DNA of 22,943 nt from a virus. A model generated the notes under the pieces. The model saw only the letters and a program-made list of their open reading frames with translations. It searched no databases and was not told where the DNA came from. The translations under genes were made by a program, and so were the position numbers. This document shows, piece by piece, positions 1 to 7,993 of this stretch; the stretch's first letter is position 1, and each line of letters starts with the position of its first letter. The DNA lies in IMG/VR virus record IMGVR_UViG_3300025112_000208, positions 1-22,943 of that record, one strand, 5' to 3'.

Positions 1-263
1 GCTTAGTGTGTTGGTATTGTGGGGTGCTTCCCTCATCTATCTCTTCCATTGCCATGGAAGGTTTTGCGAAAGTAATATCAATATTACCGCCTGTATCTGT
101 CGTCATTGGGTCTGCAAAGAACTGCATAACTGGAAGGTCTGTGACCTTGTAATCCAGAATAGCGTCTTTGTAATCAATGAGGACTCGCTCACCTGTTCCG
201 CCAGTTGTGGCGTAGGAACCTGTGTTCAGGCTAGTTAATAAACCGGGAGTTGCGTCGACCATC
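1..263 (-). CDS. Major capsid protein, N-terminal part (runs off the left edge)
   Basis: Minus-strand reading frame open from an ATG near 263 to the window edge, about 87 residues visible. The visible part begins MVDATPGLLTSLNT and continues with LIDYKDAI and LPVMQFF, then an acidic stretch. It follows a prohead protease and a decoration protein, which is the usual place of the HK97-fold major capsid protein in head-tail viruses. An AGGTGAT ribosome binding site lies just before the ATG and overlaps the end of the decoration gene, so the two are translationally coupled. The call rests mainly on gene order: too little of the protein is present to recognise the fold. The start may be off by one base. 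Confidence 0.7.
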
Positions 264-267
264 TAAA

Positions 268-681
268 TCACCTGCCTCCGACCCACATACACTTTACCAG
301 ACCCTCTGCCGTTGTGGCGCGAGTCTCTAAAGCTATTGCTACTGCTGTACCTGCTGCTGCGAGTGTTGCTGCATCAGCAGTAAAAATCAATACTCCATCA
401 GCGTTGACAGCGCCCAAATCACCAACAGCAACTGCGCCAGTAGCGGAAATGTTTAAAATTACGCCGTGGCCAGTTATAATATTGGCTGGTCCGTTGTCAG
501 CTGCATCAGTTAGCGATACACCACAAGTTGTTACTGAATTAACAATCGCTGGTCGTACATCGTTTGCAGTTCCTGAGAGCTCAATATCCACCACTTCTCC
601 ACCTGTAATAGCGCCGTTCGCTGTGAACGGTAAGATACGTGCTGGTGCTCCTCCATCGTTTAGTAAAATTTCTGTTGCCAT
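268..681 (-). CDS. Capsid decoration (cement) protein, DUF2190-like
   Basis: A 137-residue protein rich in Ala, Gly, Thr and Val with almost no charged surface, typical of small all-beta head-stabilising proteins. It has alternating hydrophobic strands and recurrent Gly-Asp/Asn turns (for example ITGHGVILNI and AVAVGDLGAV) and ends LVKCMWVGGR. Proteins of this kind bind the outside of the HK97 lattice at threefold or local symmetry axes and lock the expanded shell. It lies between the prohead protease and the capsid protein, the usual site of the gpD/cement gene. A GAGGTGA ribosome binding site precedes the ATG, and the gap to the upstream gene is two bases. The family is inferred from composition and position, not from a diagnostic motif. 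Confidence 0.7.
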   Translation of the reverse strand: MATEILLNDGGAPARILPFTANGAITGGEVVDIELSGTANDVRPAIVNSVTTCGVSLTDAADNGPANIITGHGVILNISATGAVAVGDLGAVNADGVLIFTADAATLAAAGTAVAIALETRATTAEGLVKCMWVGGR

Positions 682-683
682 AC

Positions 684-1937
684 TTATTCACCTCTATAGT
701 ATTCTGGGTCTATCTTAATATTCCCATCCACTATCTTCATACCGAACTTCCTCTCGGACTCTGGTACTTCACCCTCATCGGCTGATTTACCTTTTCCGAA
801 AGACCTCTCGGCCTCTTGCGTGGGCTCTGGCATTGCTGCTAAAGCCTCACTAAACCCAGTCAGTCTGGGTTCATCCCATGCAGTTAGTTCCTCTACACGC
901 ATATCCTTCTTATCTTCTTCGAGTGTCCCGAACAAGACTTCGCGGGATATAATCGCTTCTACAGCTGCACCCTTTCGAGTTAATTCTTCCTTAGCGATTC
1001 TCGTTTCCTCAGCAAGCTTAAATGCTTCAATTTCTTTCAAAGCATCTGCGTACTTGGATTCGATATCCGTTTTGGAAGCCTCAACTTCATTAAGTTGTGC
1101 GCGTAGAGAAGCGAACTCGCGTTCGACAATGCTCTCTGCATCGGATTTAACATTTGTTTCCTTAACTTCTTCAGTCATAGTTACCTCTGTTTTCCCGTCT
1201 TCACATTCACATGCTCCTTCTTTACCACCACAACCACAGTCGTGGTCGTTTTCCGGCGCATGTAATCCACATTCCTTTTCAATAGTACATTCTTTACAGA
1301 CGGGTTCCATCGTTTCATTGTCAATGAAACTTACCTCTGTAGGACGAATCTTGGTGGCAAATGTGTCACCCATCACGTCGATATCGTTGGAAAACCAGTC
1401 GATACTAACGTGAGTCATGTCCCCGTCCTTGACCTTGTTCATCACTTCTTGACCACGACCATATTTATTAGACACCGTTGCCAGCATCTTGATTGCGGTC
1501 TTTCCATTATCCATCTTGACCAACTCAGGATTAGTTGCCATGCCGATTAAATCCTCAGTCGTTCGCTGATGGTCAATATACATTGGAAGCTCCTTAAAAG
1601 CTTCTATATTATCTTTTAAAGTACCTCCCTCTATATAAACCTTATGTTGCTTTCCGTCTTCCTCATACTCATGAGGCCCGGAAGTAATAGCGGTTACCGG
1701 AAATGATACAGAATCAATTCCCTCATCGCTAGTAAATGTCATGTCGTCACCTTCTCCTAAAGAAAGCGCAAATGACCTTTGAACCGGCTCAATGGTTTTG
1801 CCCTCTGCAAATTCCCGCTCTACGCCATTCTCTTGCGCCCACATGTTACACATGCCAGCTGCAATCTCCTCGGAGTTATCAAAACCCCTCTTCTTAAGTG
1901 TAGCTTTAACTGATGTCATACATTTCTGATACGTCAT
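684..1937 (-). CDS. Prohead protease with C-terminal scaffold-like coiled coil
   Basis: 417 residues. The region from about 80 to 210 has the plan of a herpesvirus/HK97-type assemblin serine protease: ELPMYIDH with candidate catalytic His123, then DMTHVSIDW with candidate Ser178, followed by EVSFIDN. Residues 270-325 form a long charged heptad-like coil, as expected for a scaffold (delta) domain fused to the protease. Between the two is a Cys-rich insert with Cys at about 214, 217, 223, 234, 236, 243 and 245, which could bind metal. Residues 1-40 resemble the small helical Cys-containing domain placed before proteases in other uncultivated tailed viruses (from memory). The gene starts within the portal stop (ATGA overlap) with AGGTGAT just upstream, so it is coupled to the portal. 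Expected role: cleaving scaffold and capsid N-termini during head maturation. Confidence 0.85.
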   Translation of the reverse strand: MTYQKCMTSVKATLKKRGFDNSEEIAAGMCNMWAQENGVEREFAEGKTIEPVQRSFALSLGEGDDMTFTSDEGIDSVSFPVTAITSGPHEYEEDGKQHKVYIEGGTLKDNIEAFKELPMYIDHQRTTEDLIGMATNPELVKMDNGKTAIKMLATVSNKYGRGQEVMNKVKDGDMTHVSIDWFSNDIDVMGDTFATKIRPTEVSFIDNETMEPVCKECTIEKECGLHAPENDHDCGCGGKEGACECEDGKTEVTMTEEVKETNVKSDAESIVEREFASLRAQLNEVEASKTDIESKYADALKEIEAFKLAEETRIAKEELTRKGAAVEAIISREVLFGTLEEDKKDMRVEELTAWDEPRLTGFSEALAAMPEPTQEAERSFGKGKSADEGEVPESERKFGMKIVDGNIKIDPEYYRGE

Positions 1938-3241
1938 GTTCTATCACCTGTTGCGTTTGCGGAGGGCTTATTGCCCCTGTTCTGTGCTCTGGCAGATTCC
2001 TCTTTCTTATCTGTCTTCTTACCGCCAGAAATGTTGGCATTCTTGCTTCCCGGTCCACCTTCGAGTGGGCTAGACTTTACATCTTCCGAAGTTTCCATCA
2101 TTAGTTCTGTAACTCCTTCAGGGTCAAGACCACGCTCCTCTCTGACTTCACCGGGCGATAATACTCCTTCGGACAGATATATCATATCCGTCTTAGCTTT
2201 AGTGAATGCGTCTTCAACATTAATTTGCCTAAACTTAAACTTAGCTTCGCCCTTCTCCAATTGAGGCATCAGCTGTGCATTGAGTGCTCCTTCTACTAAT
2301 GATTGTAGATAGCGCACATAGGGTTCAAAAATGGGTCGCGCCTTTTCGGGGTCCGACCACATTGTCATGGGTACTTTAAGAGCCATATGAATCTTGGCAA
2401 GTATATCATCAGTATATTTACCATATTCAAAAGCTCGTTGTGTGCCCTGTAATTCTTTAATTATTATGTCGTTTCCATGGATAATATCTTCACCGGGAGC
2501 CAGTGAATTAAATGCATCTACTATTTCGTTTATCTTATCAGGACCATAGGGCATATCAGGTAATCCAGCACTTACATCGAAGCGACTGGACGCATATTTG
2601 TTTAATGCTGCCCCTATATCCCTCTCAGCGTAATCCTTTAAATCCACGAGATATAAAATAGGATGAATGTCGGAAAGTCCGTATGCGTAATCATCGAAGG
2701 TATTATTCTTGAGTTCTATTATCTCATCTTCTTCAAAACGCACATTCTCTTCATCGTCTCCTACTTTCTGATAGTAGTATTCTATCTGACCGTGCTCATT
2801 TCTCTTTACAAACATATTTTGGCTTGACCTTAAGACCAGATTATCTCCGGTCCACTCAAGGTAACCTGTTCCAAAAATACGAGCATTCCTAAGCCACCCA
2901 TATAGAATATTCTCTATATTGATGTCTCTAAACATTTCTTCGACTTCTTCGCGTACGTCATCTTCATCTGTTACTATATCAAAATTATCTTTAACAGCAT
3001 ATAGGCACGGTAAATCAACGAGAGTGCGTATAATAGGGTCTGATAGATATACATTCATATAAGTTCTATTCTTCCCTAAGTGGGGCTCATAGTCCTTAAT
3101 CTGATTAAATCCACCAAATCCTTTATTGATTTTTAATCGTTTTATCACACCCGCACCGAAACTGCGAGGGTCGTCTTCTTTGTACGGAGGATTGCTGCCA
3201 GTGACAGCAAAACGGCGTCTAATATTGTCTACGAACGACAT
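1934..3241 (-). CDS. Portal protein
   Basis: 435 residues, the usual size for a portal. Recognisable features are the core DPIIRTLVDLPCLYAVKDNFDI, an acidic EEVEEMFRDI helix, RNARIFGTGYLEW, and the hallmark YGLSDIHPILYLVDL segment, followed by the long helix with ERDIGAALNKYASSRF. The C-terminal part has VLSPGEVREERGLDPEG, typical of portal clip/stem ends, then a Lys/Ser/Asn-rich tail. The dodecamer forms the DNA channel at one vertex and docks the terminase. The gene lies between terminase and protease, as in most head-tail viruses. Its promoter is a TATA box at 3268-3275 in the gap after the terminase, leaving at most a few bases of leader and no clear ribosome binding site. Confidence 0.92.
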   Translation of the reverse strand: MSFVDNIRRRFAVTGSNPPYKEDDPRSFGAGVIKRLKINKGFGGFNQIKDYEPHLGKNRTYMNVYLSDPIIRTLVDLPCLYAVKDNFDIVTDEDDVREEVEEMFRDINIENILYGWLRNARIFGTGYLEWTGDNLVLRSSQNMFVKRNEHGQIEYYYQKVGDDEENVRFEEDEIIELKNNTFDDYAYGLSDIHPILYLVDLKDYAERDIGAALNKYASSRFDVSAGLPDMPYGPDKINEIVDAFNSLAPGEDIIHGNDIIIKELQGTQRAFEYGKYTDDILAKIHMALKVPMTMWSDPEKARPIFEPYVRYLQSLVEGALNAQLMPQLEKGEAKFKFRQINVEDAFTKAKTDMIYLSEGVLSPGEVREERGLDPEGVTELMMETSEDVKSSPLEGGPGSKNANISGGKKTDKKEESARAQNRGNKPSANATGDRT

Positions 3242-3267
3242 GGCTTTAAATAACTAATCATAATGAG

Positions 3268-3275
3268 TATATAAA
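3268..3275 (-). promoter_or_regulatory. TATA box for the portal-protease-decoration-capsid genes
   Basis: Read on the minus strand the sequence is CTTTATATACTC. It ends 27 bases before the portal ATG, in the only gap between terminase and portal. An archaeal start site 22-27 bases downstream would give a leaderless or nearly leaderless transcript. This would allow head proteins to be made separately from terminase. Confidence 0.65.
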
Positions 3276-3282
3276 GTTTTTG

Positions 3283-4950
3283 TTACATTCCCCTTAGTGG
3301 TTCCTTGTTTAATGGCATTTTTCGGCGTGTAGTAGCAAATAATGGAGTCGGTCCAGAATATTGAGGGCGACCCATACCCGAAGTTTTGTTAATAGGGGTA
3401 GATACTATACTTTTACCGAAATTACCAGTCATGGGTAACATACTAAGCGTAGCATGTAGAGCCATAGCTGCACTATCACAATAATCGTCATGTCTTCCAC
3501 TGGGCGCTGATATCTTCTCTGTCTTGTTGGCTATATCCATAGTATATTCTAAATCCATATGTTCTCGTGTCCATTTATGCATCATCTTAGCCTCATCCCC
3601 TACTAAGCCTTGGGGATTAGGCACTCTTACTCTTCCTTGTTGTATGAAGGATTGATAATCCCTATACATCTGAGTCTTAGTTCCTTTGGGACCACCTGTA
3701 AAGACAAAAGCTACAAAATGAACCCCAACTTCTAGTGATGCTAAGCGTAAGTCGTGTTCTACAGCTCCTCCGATACCCGTACAGTCGACAATAAGCCTAT
3801 TAGCTCCTAATCTCTCAACCACATCCATAATACGTCGCCGTTGGTAGGGTATATCATGGCCGCCAGTCCTAGCATTGATTTCTTCAATGTAAATTAGGCG
3901 TGCAATGTTCTCCTTGTCGGTCTTCTCAAGAGACCAAGCACTAATAACCGTAGAATTAACGGATTTACCGATATCTACTCCAACTGTAATGTTGCTTCCT
4001 GATACAACCCCGTCAAGAGTATTGAGTAAGTAGTCATCGTAGCAGTTCTTTATTTTTTCTGGAGTAAATACATTCGACACCGATTCTACGAACTCGCATT
4101 CGTATTCAGTTCTCCAGTAGATAGAATCTTCTCCCCATTCAGTCATCTTCTCCAGCATTTCTTGTTCATCATAAGGAGCTGAATAAGCGTCTCCCTGCTT
4201 TATAGCATCCCTCCATGTAAAATGCATTCTTTGGAAAGTATCGGCATAAGCGTCATCATACAAGTAACGATACATATGATTGTCTTTTGATTTGGGAGTA
4301 CCTAAGTTTATAAATGGTGCCTTATTAGAAACTATGGCTGGTTCTACATTGTCAATAAATAGTTTATCGTCAATGAGAGGAGACTCATCGACTACTAGGA
4401 ATGTAGGGTGTTGTCCCCGTATAGCCTGTCCTTGATTAGTAGGCGCCAATGGAGCCCTTCGCATTATAGTGCCCCCTTTAAGTGTTATGTTGGGCTTATT
4501 ATGAAATCTATAATTAGCTACCAGTCCATTAAGAAAGGCATTATCAGCGAAATGCCTGTAAACGTAATTAAATATAAGAGCTGCTTGGTCCTCCGTAGGA
4601 GCAAGGATAAAAACTAAATCCCTGAAACGATTAAAGAACATATAGATAGTTACAGCTACGGAAAGAGCGTAAGATTTCCCACTACCTCGTGGAGCTAATA
4701 TAGCCAACTTAGTTTGCCTACCGTCTTTCCTTTCTATTAAGGCTTCGAGTATAATTGACTCCTGTAAAGGTCTCAATTTAAGAGGACGTTGATTTGCATC
4801 CAAAAGATACGCAGAACAGAAAGCGCGTACCAATTTACGCATCTTGCTCTTTTTCTGTCTACACTGTTTGAATATATTCTCTAAGTGTCTTGAATCTAGT
4901 CCGCCTTTACCTGTTAAAAGGCCCTTTAGGTGCTTCTCTTCCTTCATCAT
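3283..4950 (-). CDS. terL: Terminase large subunit
   Basis: 555 residues with both expected domains. The ATPase has Walker A APRGSGKS at about 86-93, Walker B FLVVDES at about 184-190, and a coupling motif INLGTPKS at about 214-221. The RNase H-like nuclease domain has TVGVDIGKS (first acidic residue), RLIVDCTGIGG (second) and RHDDYCDS (third). The motor translocates DNA into the prohead through the portal and cuts concatemers. An ATG pair at 4945-4950 with GGAGG nine bases upstream fixes the start, although the gene then overlaps the preceding frame by 44 bases. It lies directly before the portal gene. Confidence 0.95.
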   Translation of the reverse strand: MMKEEKHLKGLLTGKGGLDSRHLENIFKQCRQKKSKMRKLVRAFCSAYLLDANQRPLKLRPLQESIILEALIERKDGRQTKLAILAPRGSGKSYALSVAVTIYMFFNRFRDLVFILAPTEDQAALIFNYVYRHFADNAFLNGLVANYRFHNKPNITLKGGTIMRRAPLAPTNQGQAIRGQHPTFLVVDESPLIDDKLFIDNVEPAIVSNKAPFINLGTPKSKDNHMYRYLYDDAYADTFQRMHFTWRDAIKQGDAYSAPYDEQEMLEKMTEWGEDSIYWRTEYECEFVESVSNVFTPEKIKNCYDDYLLNTLDGVVSGSNITVGVDIGKSVNSTVISAWSLEKTDKENIARLIYIEEINARTGGHDIPYQRRRIMDVVERLGANRLIVDCTGIGGAVEHDLRLASLEVGVHFVAFVFTGGPKGTKTQMYRDYQSFIQQGRVRVPNPQGLVGDEAKMMHKWTREHMDLEYTMDIANKTEKISAPSGRHDDYCDSAAMALHATLSMLPMTGNFGKSIVSTPINKTSGMGRPQYSGPTPLFATTRRKMPLNKEPLRGM

Positions 4951-5242
4951 CAGTTAAATCCTCCAAAAACGTTTCAAACATTTCTGTGCTTTTCTCTGCT
5001 ACTGTGGGAACTTCGATATTCAACGCTCGGAACTCAGTATGTATGTCTTTAACGATTGTATTTCTTTGTCGCAAGAGCTCTGTTCGCGCGTTAACATCCC
5101 GAATACATATAAGAATTTCTTCCCACAATATATCTTCAAGAGCAAGATTGCGCGCCAGAAGACGGACAAGCTCTTTATGACGACCATATTCTGCTTCTCC
5201 GACTCTCTGACGTAATCGCTGCTCGTATTTCTCTACGTTCAA
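4907..5242 (-). CDS. Small helical protein upstream of terL (possible terminase small subunit)
   Basis: 111 residues, almost entirely helical and highly charged. It begins with an Arg/Glu-rich segment (YEQRLRQRVGEAEYGRHKELVRLLAR) and a second helix around DVNARTELLRQRNTIVKDI. The start codon is TTG, overlapping the upstream stop as TTGA; no ATG fits. The 3' end runs 44 bases into terL. Position next to terL, size and charge fit a small terminase subunit, which recognises viral DNA and loads the motor, but no helix-turn-helix can be recognised. A head-assembly chaperone is an alternative. Confidence 0.5.
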   Translation of the reverse strand: MNVEKYEQRLRQRVGEAEYGRHKELVRLLARNLALEDILWEEILICIRDVNARTELLRQRNTIVKDIHTEFRALNIEVPTVAEKSTEMFETFLEDLTDDEGREAPKGPFNR

Positions 5243-5658
5243 AGTGCTTTGCCTTCGGCAAGGGCTGACTTGACTTCACTCTTAACCAGTGCGGCTAATT
5301 TGTCGTCATGCTCGTCCCATGCGGTTAGCAATACATTTCGAACTAAAGAGTCCTTTACGTGCTTTTGAGCTGCTTCATCCAGCTTCTCGTATGCTTTCAT
5401 CTGGGTCTCAGTTAGATTCTTATCCAATAGAGTCATCAGTTCTGCTTCATTATTCTTTAAGTATTTAAAGACTAACGCTTTAACTGCTGGTACGGTGTAT
5501 GCTATATAAGCACCAAGTCCTAATACTAAAGCAGCTAGTGCTAGAAGCACTGGGTCATCCATCAGACTATCTAAGAGTCCTGATTCTTCCACACTCTCGA
5601 GAAGTTCGGTTACATTACCGCCCGTCTCGTTGTTTTCATTTGTTGTGTTGTTCGGCAT
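5239..5658 (-). CDS. Single-pass membrane protein of unknown function
   Basis: 139 residues. The first 20 residues are Asn/Thr/Glu-rich and polar. One hydrophobic segment spans about 36-60 (VLLALAALVLGLGAYIAYTV), followed by an amphipathic, charged, mostly helical C-terminal domain of about 80 residues. The start has GGAGA upstream. It overlaps the preceding membrane gene by 23 bases and ends in a TTGA overlap with the next gene. It is the third of three consecutive small membrane proteins before the packaging genes. A role in lysis, membrane remodelling or virion assembly is possible, but nothing identifies it. Confidence 0.65.
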   Translation of the reverse strand: MPNNTTNENNETGGNVTELLESVEESGLLDSLMDDPVLLALAALVLGLGAYIAYTVPAVKALVFKYLKNNEAELMTLLDKNLTETQMKAYEKLDEAAQKHVKDSLVRNVLLTAWDEHDDKLAALVKSEVKSALAEGKAL

Positions 5659-5971
5659 TGTTGTCTCCTATTTCGTGTTCGTGTCCATTCCTAAACGTTC
5701 CTTTCCTTGTCTGTTCTATCTGACTGTTCTGTTGAGCAGTCCATAATTCTAATATTTTATATATAATAACGAGCGCAGGTGAACCTATAATCAGAAGAAT
5801 TGACTTATAAGATTCTATATCTTCTACTATTGATGGCTCTCTAAAAGCCATAGCAACTAAGAATATAGATAAACCTACCCAAGCCATTACAACTGGGGCT
5901 GCTACTAGCATCATCATGAAATTAGCGAAATTCCCATCAGGGGATGTTGCGTCTTTCTTATGATTACTCAT
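5636..5971 (-). CDS. Two-pass membrane protein, holin-like topology
   Basis: 111 residues with two predicted membrane segments, about 17-43 (FMMMLVAAPVVMAWVGLSIF) and about 58-74 (ILLIIGSPALVIIYKILEL), and a hydrophilic, His/Asn/Glu-rich C-terminus. Two closely spaced segments in a protein of this size match the class II holin layout, but holins share no sequence signature, so this is only a topological resemblance. GGAG lies seven bases before the ATG; the start overlaps the stop of the 69-aa membrane gene (ATGA). Confidence 0.65.
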   Translation of the reverse strand: MSNHKKDATSPDGNFANFMMMLVAAPVVMAWVGLSIFLVAMAFREPSIVEDIESYKSILLIIGSPALVIIYKILELWTAQQNSQIEQTRKGTFRNGHEHEIGDNNAEQHNK

Positions 5972-6177
5972 TTCTTCTCCTGTAATAATAACTTAATTTC
6001 TGCGAGAGCTATTTTTACCACATTCATATCCTCTGCATTTTTTTCATGCCGAGCTCCAAATTCGTTCTTCACTTCATATAGTGAAAAAACCATAAAGCGA
6101 TATAAGGCATAAATTGCTCCAAGAAGGAGTATTAACGGTAGTCCATAATCTTCGATTGCGACTAAAACATCTTCCAT
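5968..6177 (-). CDS. Small single-pass membrane protein with cytoplasmic helix
   Basis: 69 residues. An N-terminal membrane segment at about 11-32 (YGLPLILLLGAIYALYRFMV) is followed by a charged amphipathic helix ending ALAEIKLLLQEKK. This resembles the layout of small holin or haemolysin-XhlA-type proteins but no motif is diagnostic. It is the first gene after an internal TATA box and is coupled to the next membrane gene by an ATGA overlap. Its own promoter suggests the three membrane genes and the packaging genes can be expressed apart from the nuclease gene. Confidence 0.6.
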   Translation of the reverse strand: MEDVLVAIEDYGLPLILLLGAIYALYRFMVFSLYEVKNEFGARHEKNAEDMNVVKIALAEIKLLLQEKK

Positions 6178-6199
6178 TATTCTTTTTACACAACGCGCC

Positions 6200-6207
6200 T
6201 ATATAAA
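6200..6207 (-). promoter_or_regulatory. TATA box for the membrane-protein and terminase genes
   Basis: On the minus strand the sequence reads CTTTATATAGG in the 37-base gap after the nuclease gene. Its first T is 30 bases before the ATG at 6177, giving a leaderless or near-leaderless transcript. Confidence 0.65.
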
Positions 6208-6214
6208 GATTACC

Positions 6215-7243
6215 CTAATCAAAGTCAGGAAACTGAGACTGGCTCTCTACATCCAAGTCTAATTTGGTTGAAGAAGGAATATCAGAATAATTCTCCTTGG
6301 GTCTCTTTTTATATTTGGGTTCCCACTTGGGTATCTCTACATCACAGGGTCCACCATTATGTTGCTTATTAAACGAACACCACTTACATAGATTCTGGGG
6401 CACCTGCTCGTATCGGTCCTCATATTCTTCTTTCTGCTTTATACAGTCGTGTACCATCTTAATTAAGTCACGAGCCTCATCAAGCTCACTTTGCGTTATC
6501 TTGACGAAGAAGGTATCGTCGAAGCGAAGATAGTTAACGCCCACGAAATTGGGCATCTCTCCCATCTCTAATGTGTACAGAAAGGCGTAAATGATTAATT
6601 GTCGATAGTACTCCTCAGGGAGGTATGGTCCGTAGCGCTTACTGGTCTTATAGTCCAGCAATGTAGTACCACCGTCGAAATCATTACATACAACATCTAC
6701 GACTCCTACTATTGCATACTCTACTGACTTAACCCATTTCTCAGCGTACTTGGGTGCCACAGCATTCCATGCCTGTTGCTTGTTCCTGTATATCTTCCAC
6801 TGTACCATCTCAGTTAATTTCTTATTGACGGAGTCAACAAAATTCTGGAGAATAGCTTCTGTCTCCTTGTACATGGCATCCATTTCTTCATTGGTGTGAA
6901 CTTCCCATAGCCACTTATGCTTCGCTATCTTCTCTTCCCAACCTTTCTCAAACTCTCCCTGTACCCATAACTTGGGCACTCCTTTCTCCCATTGGCTCAA
7001 CGTCTTGAACTGCTGCTTGAAGAGTCTTTCGAGTACCTTATGTACCAACGTTCCACGGAAGAGATGTATAGTCTTCTTCTCGGGCAACTTGGCTATGTAC
7101 TTGTAATAAAATTCGCGGGGACATTTCAGATACGTATTTATCTTCGATGGAGACAAGCGCATGTGGCTGGGCTCCCAGAAGTGCTTATCCTTTATCTTTT
7201 CCGTGGCCATTTTGGATAAGCCCGACTTAGCCTTTTTTGTCAT
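6215..7243 (-). CDS. PD-(D/E)XK nuclease with Fe-S cluster, Cas4/AddB/RecB-like
   Basis: 342 residues of the PDDEXK_1 family. After SPSKINTYLKCPREFYY (Cys41) come His68 (LVHKVLE), Asp183 (VGVVDVV), the D-x-K motif LLDYKTSK (Asp197, Lys199) and QLIIYAFLY (Q-xxx-Y at 215-219). The C-terminus carries Cys286, Cys289 and Cys300 (LCKWCSF then PC), which with Cys41 makes the four-Cys 4Fe-4S site of Cas4, AddB and Dna2-type nucleases. Such enzymes resect DNA ends. No helicase motif or CRISPR array is present, so it acts alone or with a host helicase, perhaps in recombination-dependent replication or end processing. It overlaps the upstream small Cys gene by 17 bases. Confidence 0.88.
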   Translation of the reverse strand: MTKKAKSGLSKMATEKIKDKHFWEPSHMRLSPSKINTYLKCPREFYYKYIAKLPEKKTIHLFRGTLVHKVLERLFKQQFKTLSQWEKGVPKLWVQGEFEKGWEEKIAKHKWLWEVHTNEEMDAMYKETEAILQNFVDSVNKKLTEMVQWKIYRNKQQAWNAVAPKYAEKWVKSVEYAIVGVVDVVCNDFDGGTTLLDYKTSKRYGPYLPEEYYRQLIIYAFLYTLEMGEMPNFVGVNYLRFDDTFFVKITQSELDEARDLIKMVHDCIKQKEEYEDRYEQVPQNLCKWCSFNKQHNGGPCDVEIPKWEPKYKKRPKENYSDIPSSTKLDLDVESQSQFPDFD

Positions 7244-7457
7244 GATTCCATTCTCCTGCTATCCCGTTCATTGTAAATCGAGTCTTCATTTCGTATGGCT
7301 TGCCACACGTTATACATACCATTCCATAGGTCTTGACTTCTTTACATTCGCACTTTTCCGTGGCTGCTACGAAGTCGCTATAAGACTTACCGTGGAAGCC
7401 ATCAGGGTCTTCAGTAAGCTCTACTGTGCTCATGTTTTTTGCGTTCTTTTTCGACAT
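7227..7457 (-). CDS. Small Cys-motif protein heading the leftward operon
   Basis: 76 residues with CEC and, after a short loop, CITCG (positions about 36-52), a compact zinc-ribbon arrangement. The flanks are polar and charged. It is the first gene of the leftward transcript and overlaps the nuclease gene by 17 bases. A weak AGGA precedes the ATG. No function can be given; metal binding is inferred from the paired Cys residues. Confidence 0.6.
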   Translation of the reverse strand: MSKKNAKNMSTVELTEDPDGFHGKSYSDFVAATEKCECKEVKTYGMVCITCGKPYEMKTRFTMNGIAGEWNHDKKG

Positions 7458-7492
7458 GGTTATTTTTCCTATAGAAACTTAAAGCACCTCAC

Positions 7493-7506
7493 TATTTAAA
7501 GCTTTC
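7493..7506 (-). promoter_or_regulatory. Main leftward promoter (TATA plus BRE)
   Basis: On the minus strand GAAAGC (BRE-like) is followed by TTTAAATA. The box ends 35 bases before the first leftward ATG at 7457, so a short leader of about 10 bases is expected. It faces away from the rightward promoter at 7777. Confidence 0.65.
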
Positions 7507-7776
7507 GCGAGGGGTCTCAGTTCGGCCCCCACGGTCCTGAACTGAGGATGCTTAGTAGAGCTTATTATTGTTGTTAATAGTGATACTCTACTATCTTTAA
7601 TATAGCTGTATAAAGAAGGTTCAAAATATGGCTCGATTTGTTTAAGGGGGTAGTCAGAGAATATGTAGGGGGGGCCTGACTGAGTTTAGACGGGAGTAAC
7701 CACAATAAAATAAACCATAAGCAGAACTAAAAAAGAGCTATAAATTAAAGTGCTAAGCACGAATAGACCTAAAACC

Positions 7777-7784
7777 TTTATATA
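7777..7784 (+). promoter_or_regulatory. Rightward TATA box, leaderless
   Basis: CCTTTATATAC with the first T 28 bases before the GTG start at 7805, which lacks a ribosome binding site. The transcript probably begins at or within a few bases of the start codon. Confidence 0.7.
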
Positions 7785-7804
7785 CTACATGCTACTGATA
7801 GCTT

Positions 7805-7993
7805 GTGAGTGAATACCCAAACAGGTTGGAAAGTGTCGATATAGAGCGACACATGGAAGCAAAGAATAGGATAGTCTGTATATCCTGTTCGGAGTCAGTC
7901 CCCGAGGACGGCAACTGGCATTTTATAGTTTCGGAGACATGGTGCCACCAATGCGTTATTGACGCTGATTTGATAGGTCACACTTATGGATAA
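7805..7993 (+). CDS. Mini zinc-finger protein, first rightward gene
   Basis: 62 residues with two CxxC knuckles, CISC (about 25-28) and CHQC (about 47-50), separated by about 18 residues: a one-domain zinc ribbon or treble-clef layout. Leaderless GTG start directed by the TATA at 7777. Its last eight bases overlap the GIY-YIG gene, so the two are coupled. Small proteins of this sort in archaeal viruses are often DNA-binding regulators or adaptors, but the target is unknown. Confidence 0.7.
   Translation: MSEYPNRLESVDIERHMEAKNRIVCISCSESVPEDGNWHFIVSETWCHQCVIDADLIGHTYG

Larger units (their letters stand above)
7458..7804. other. Divergent intergenic control region
   Basis: About 350 bases without a convincing gene, between the leftward head module and the rightward genes. 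It contains the leftward promoter, the rightward TATA at 7777, and an 8-bp inverted repeat CTCAGTTC/GAACTGAG (7516-7523 and 7539-7546). It also has GCTTAGTAGAGCTTA near 7550, whose complement shares AAGCTCTACTAAG with the repeat array at 15124-15200, and several C- or G-runs. It probably sets the balance between head genes and rightward genes. Confidence 0.6.

Noticed and set aside
314-1413. Long plus-strand frames opposite the decoration and protease genes
   Set aside because: They are low-complexity Ser/Ala/Val-rich mirror frames of well-supported minus-strand genes, with no promoter or ribosome binding site.
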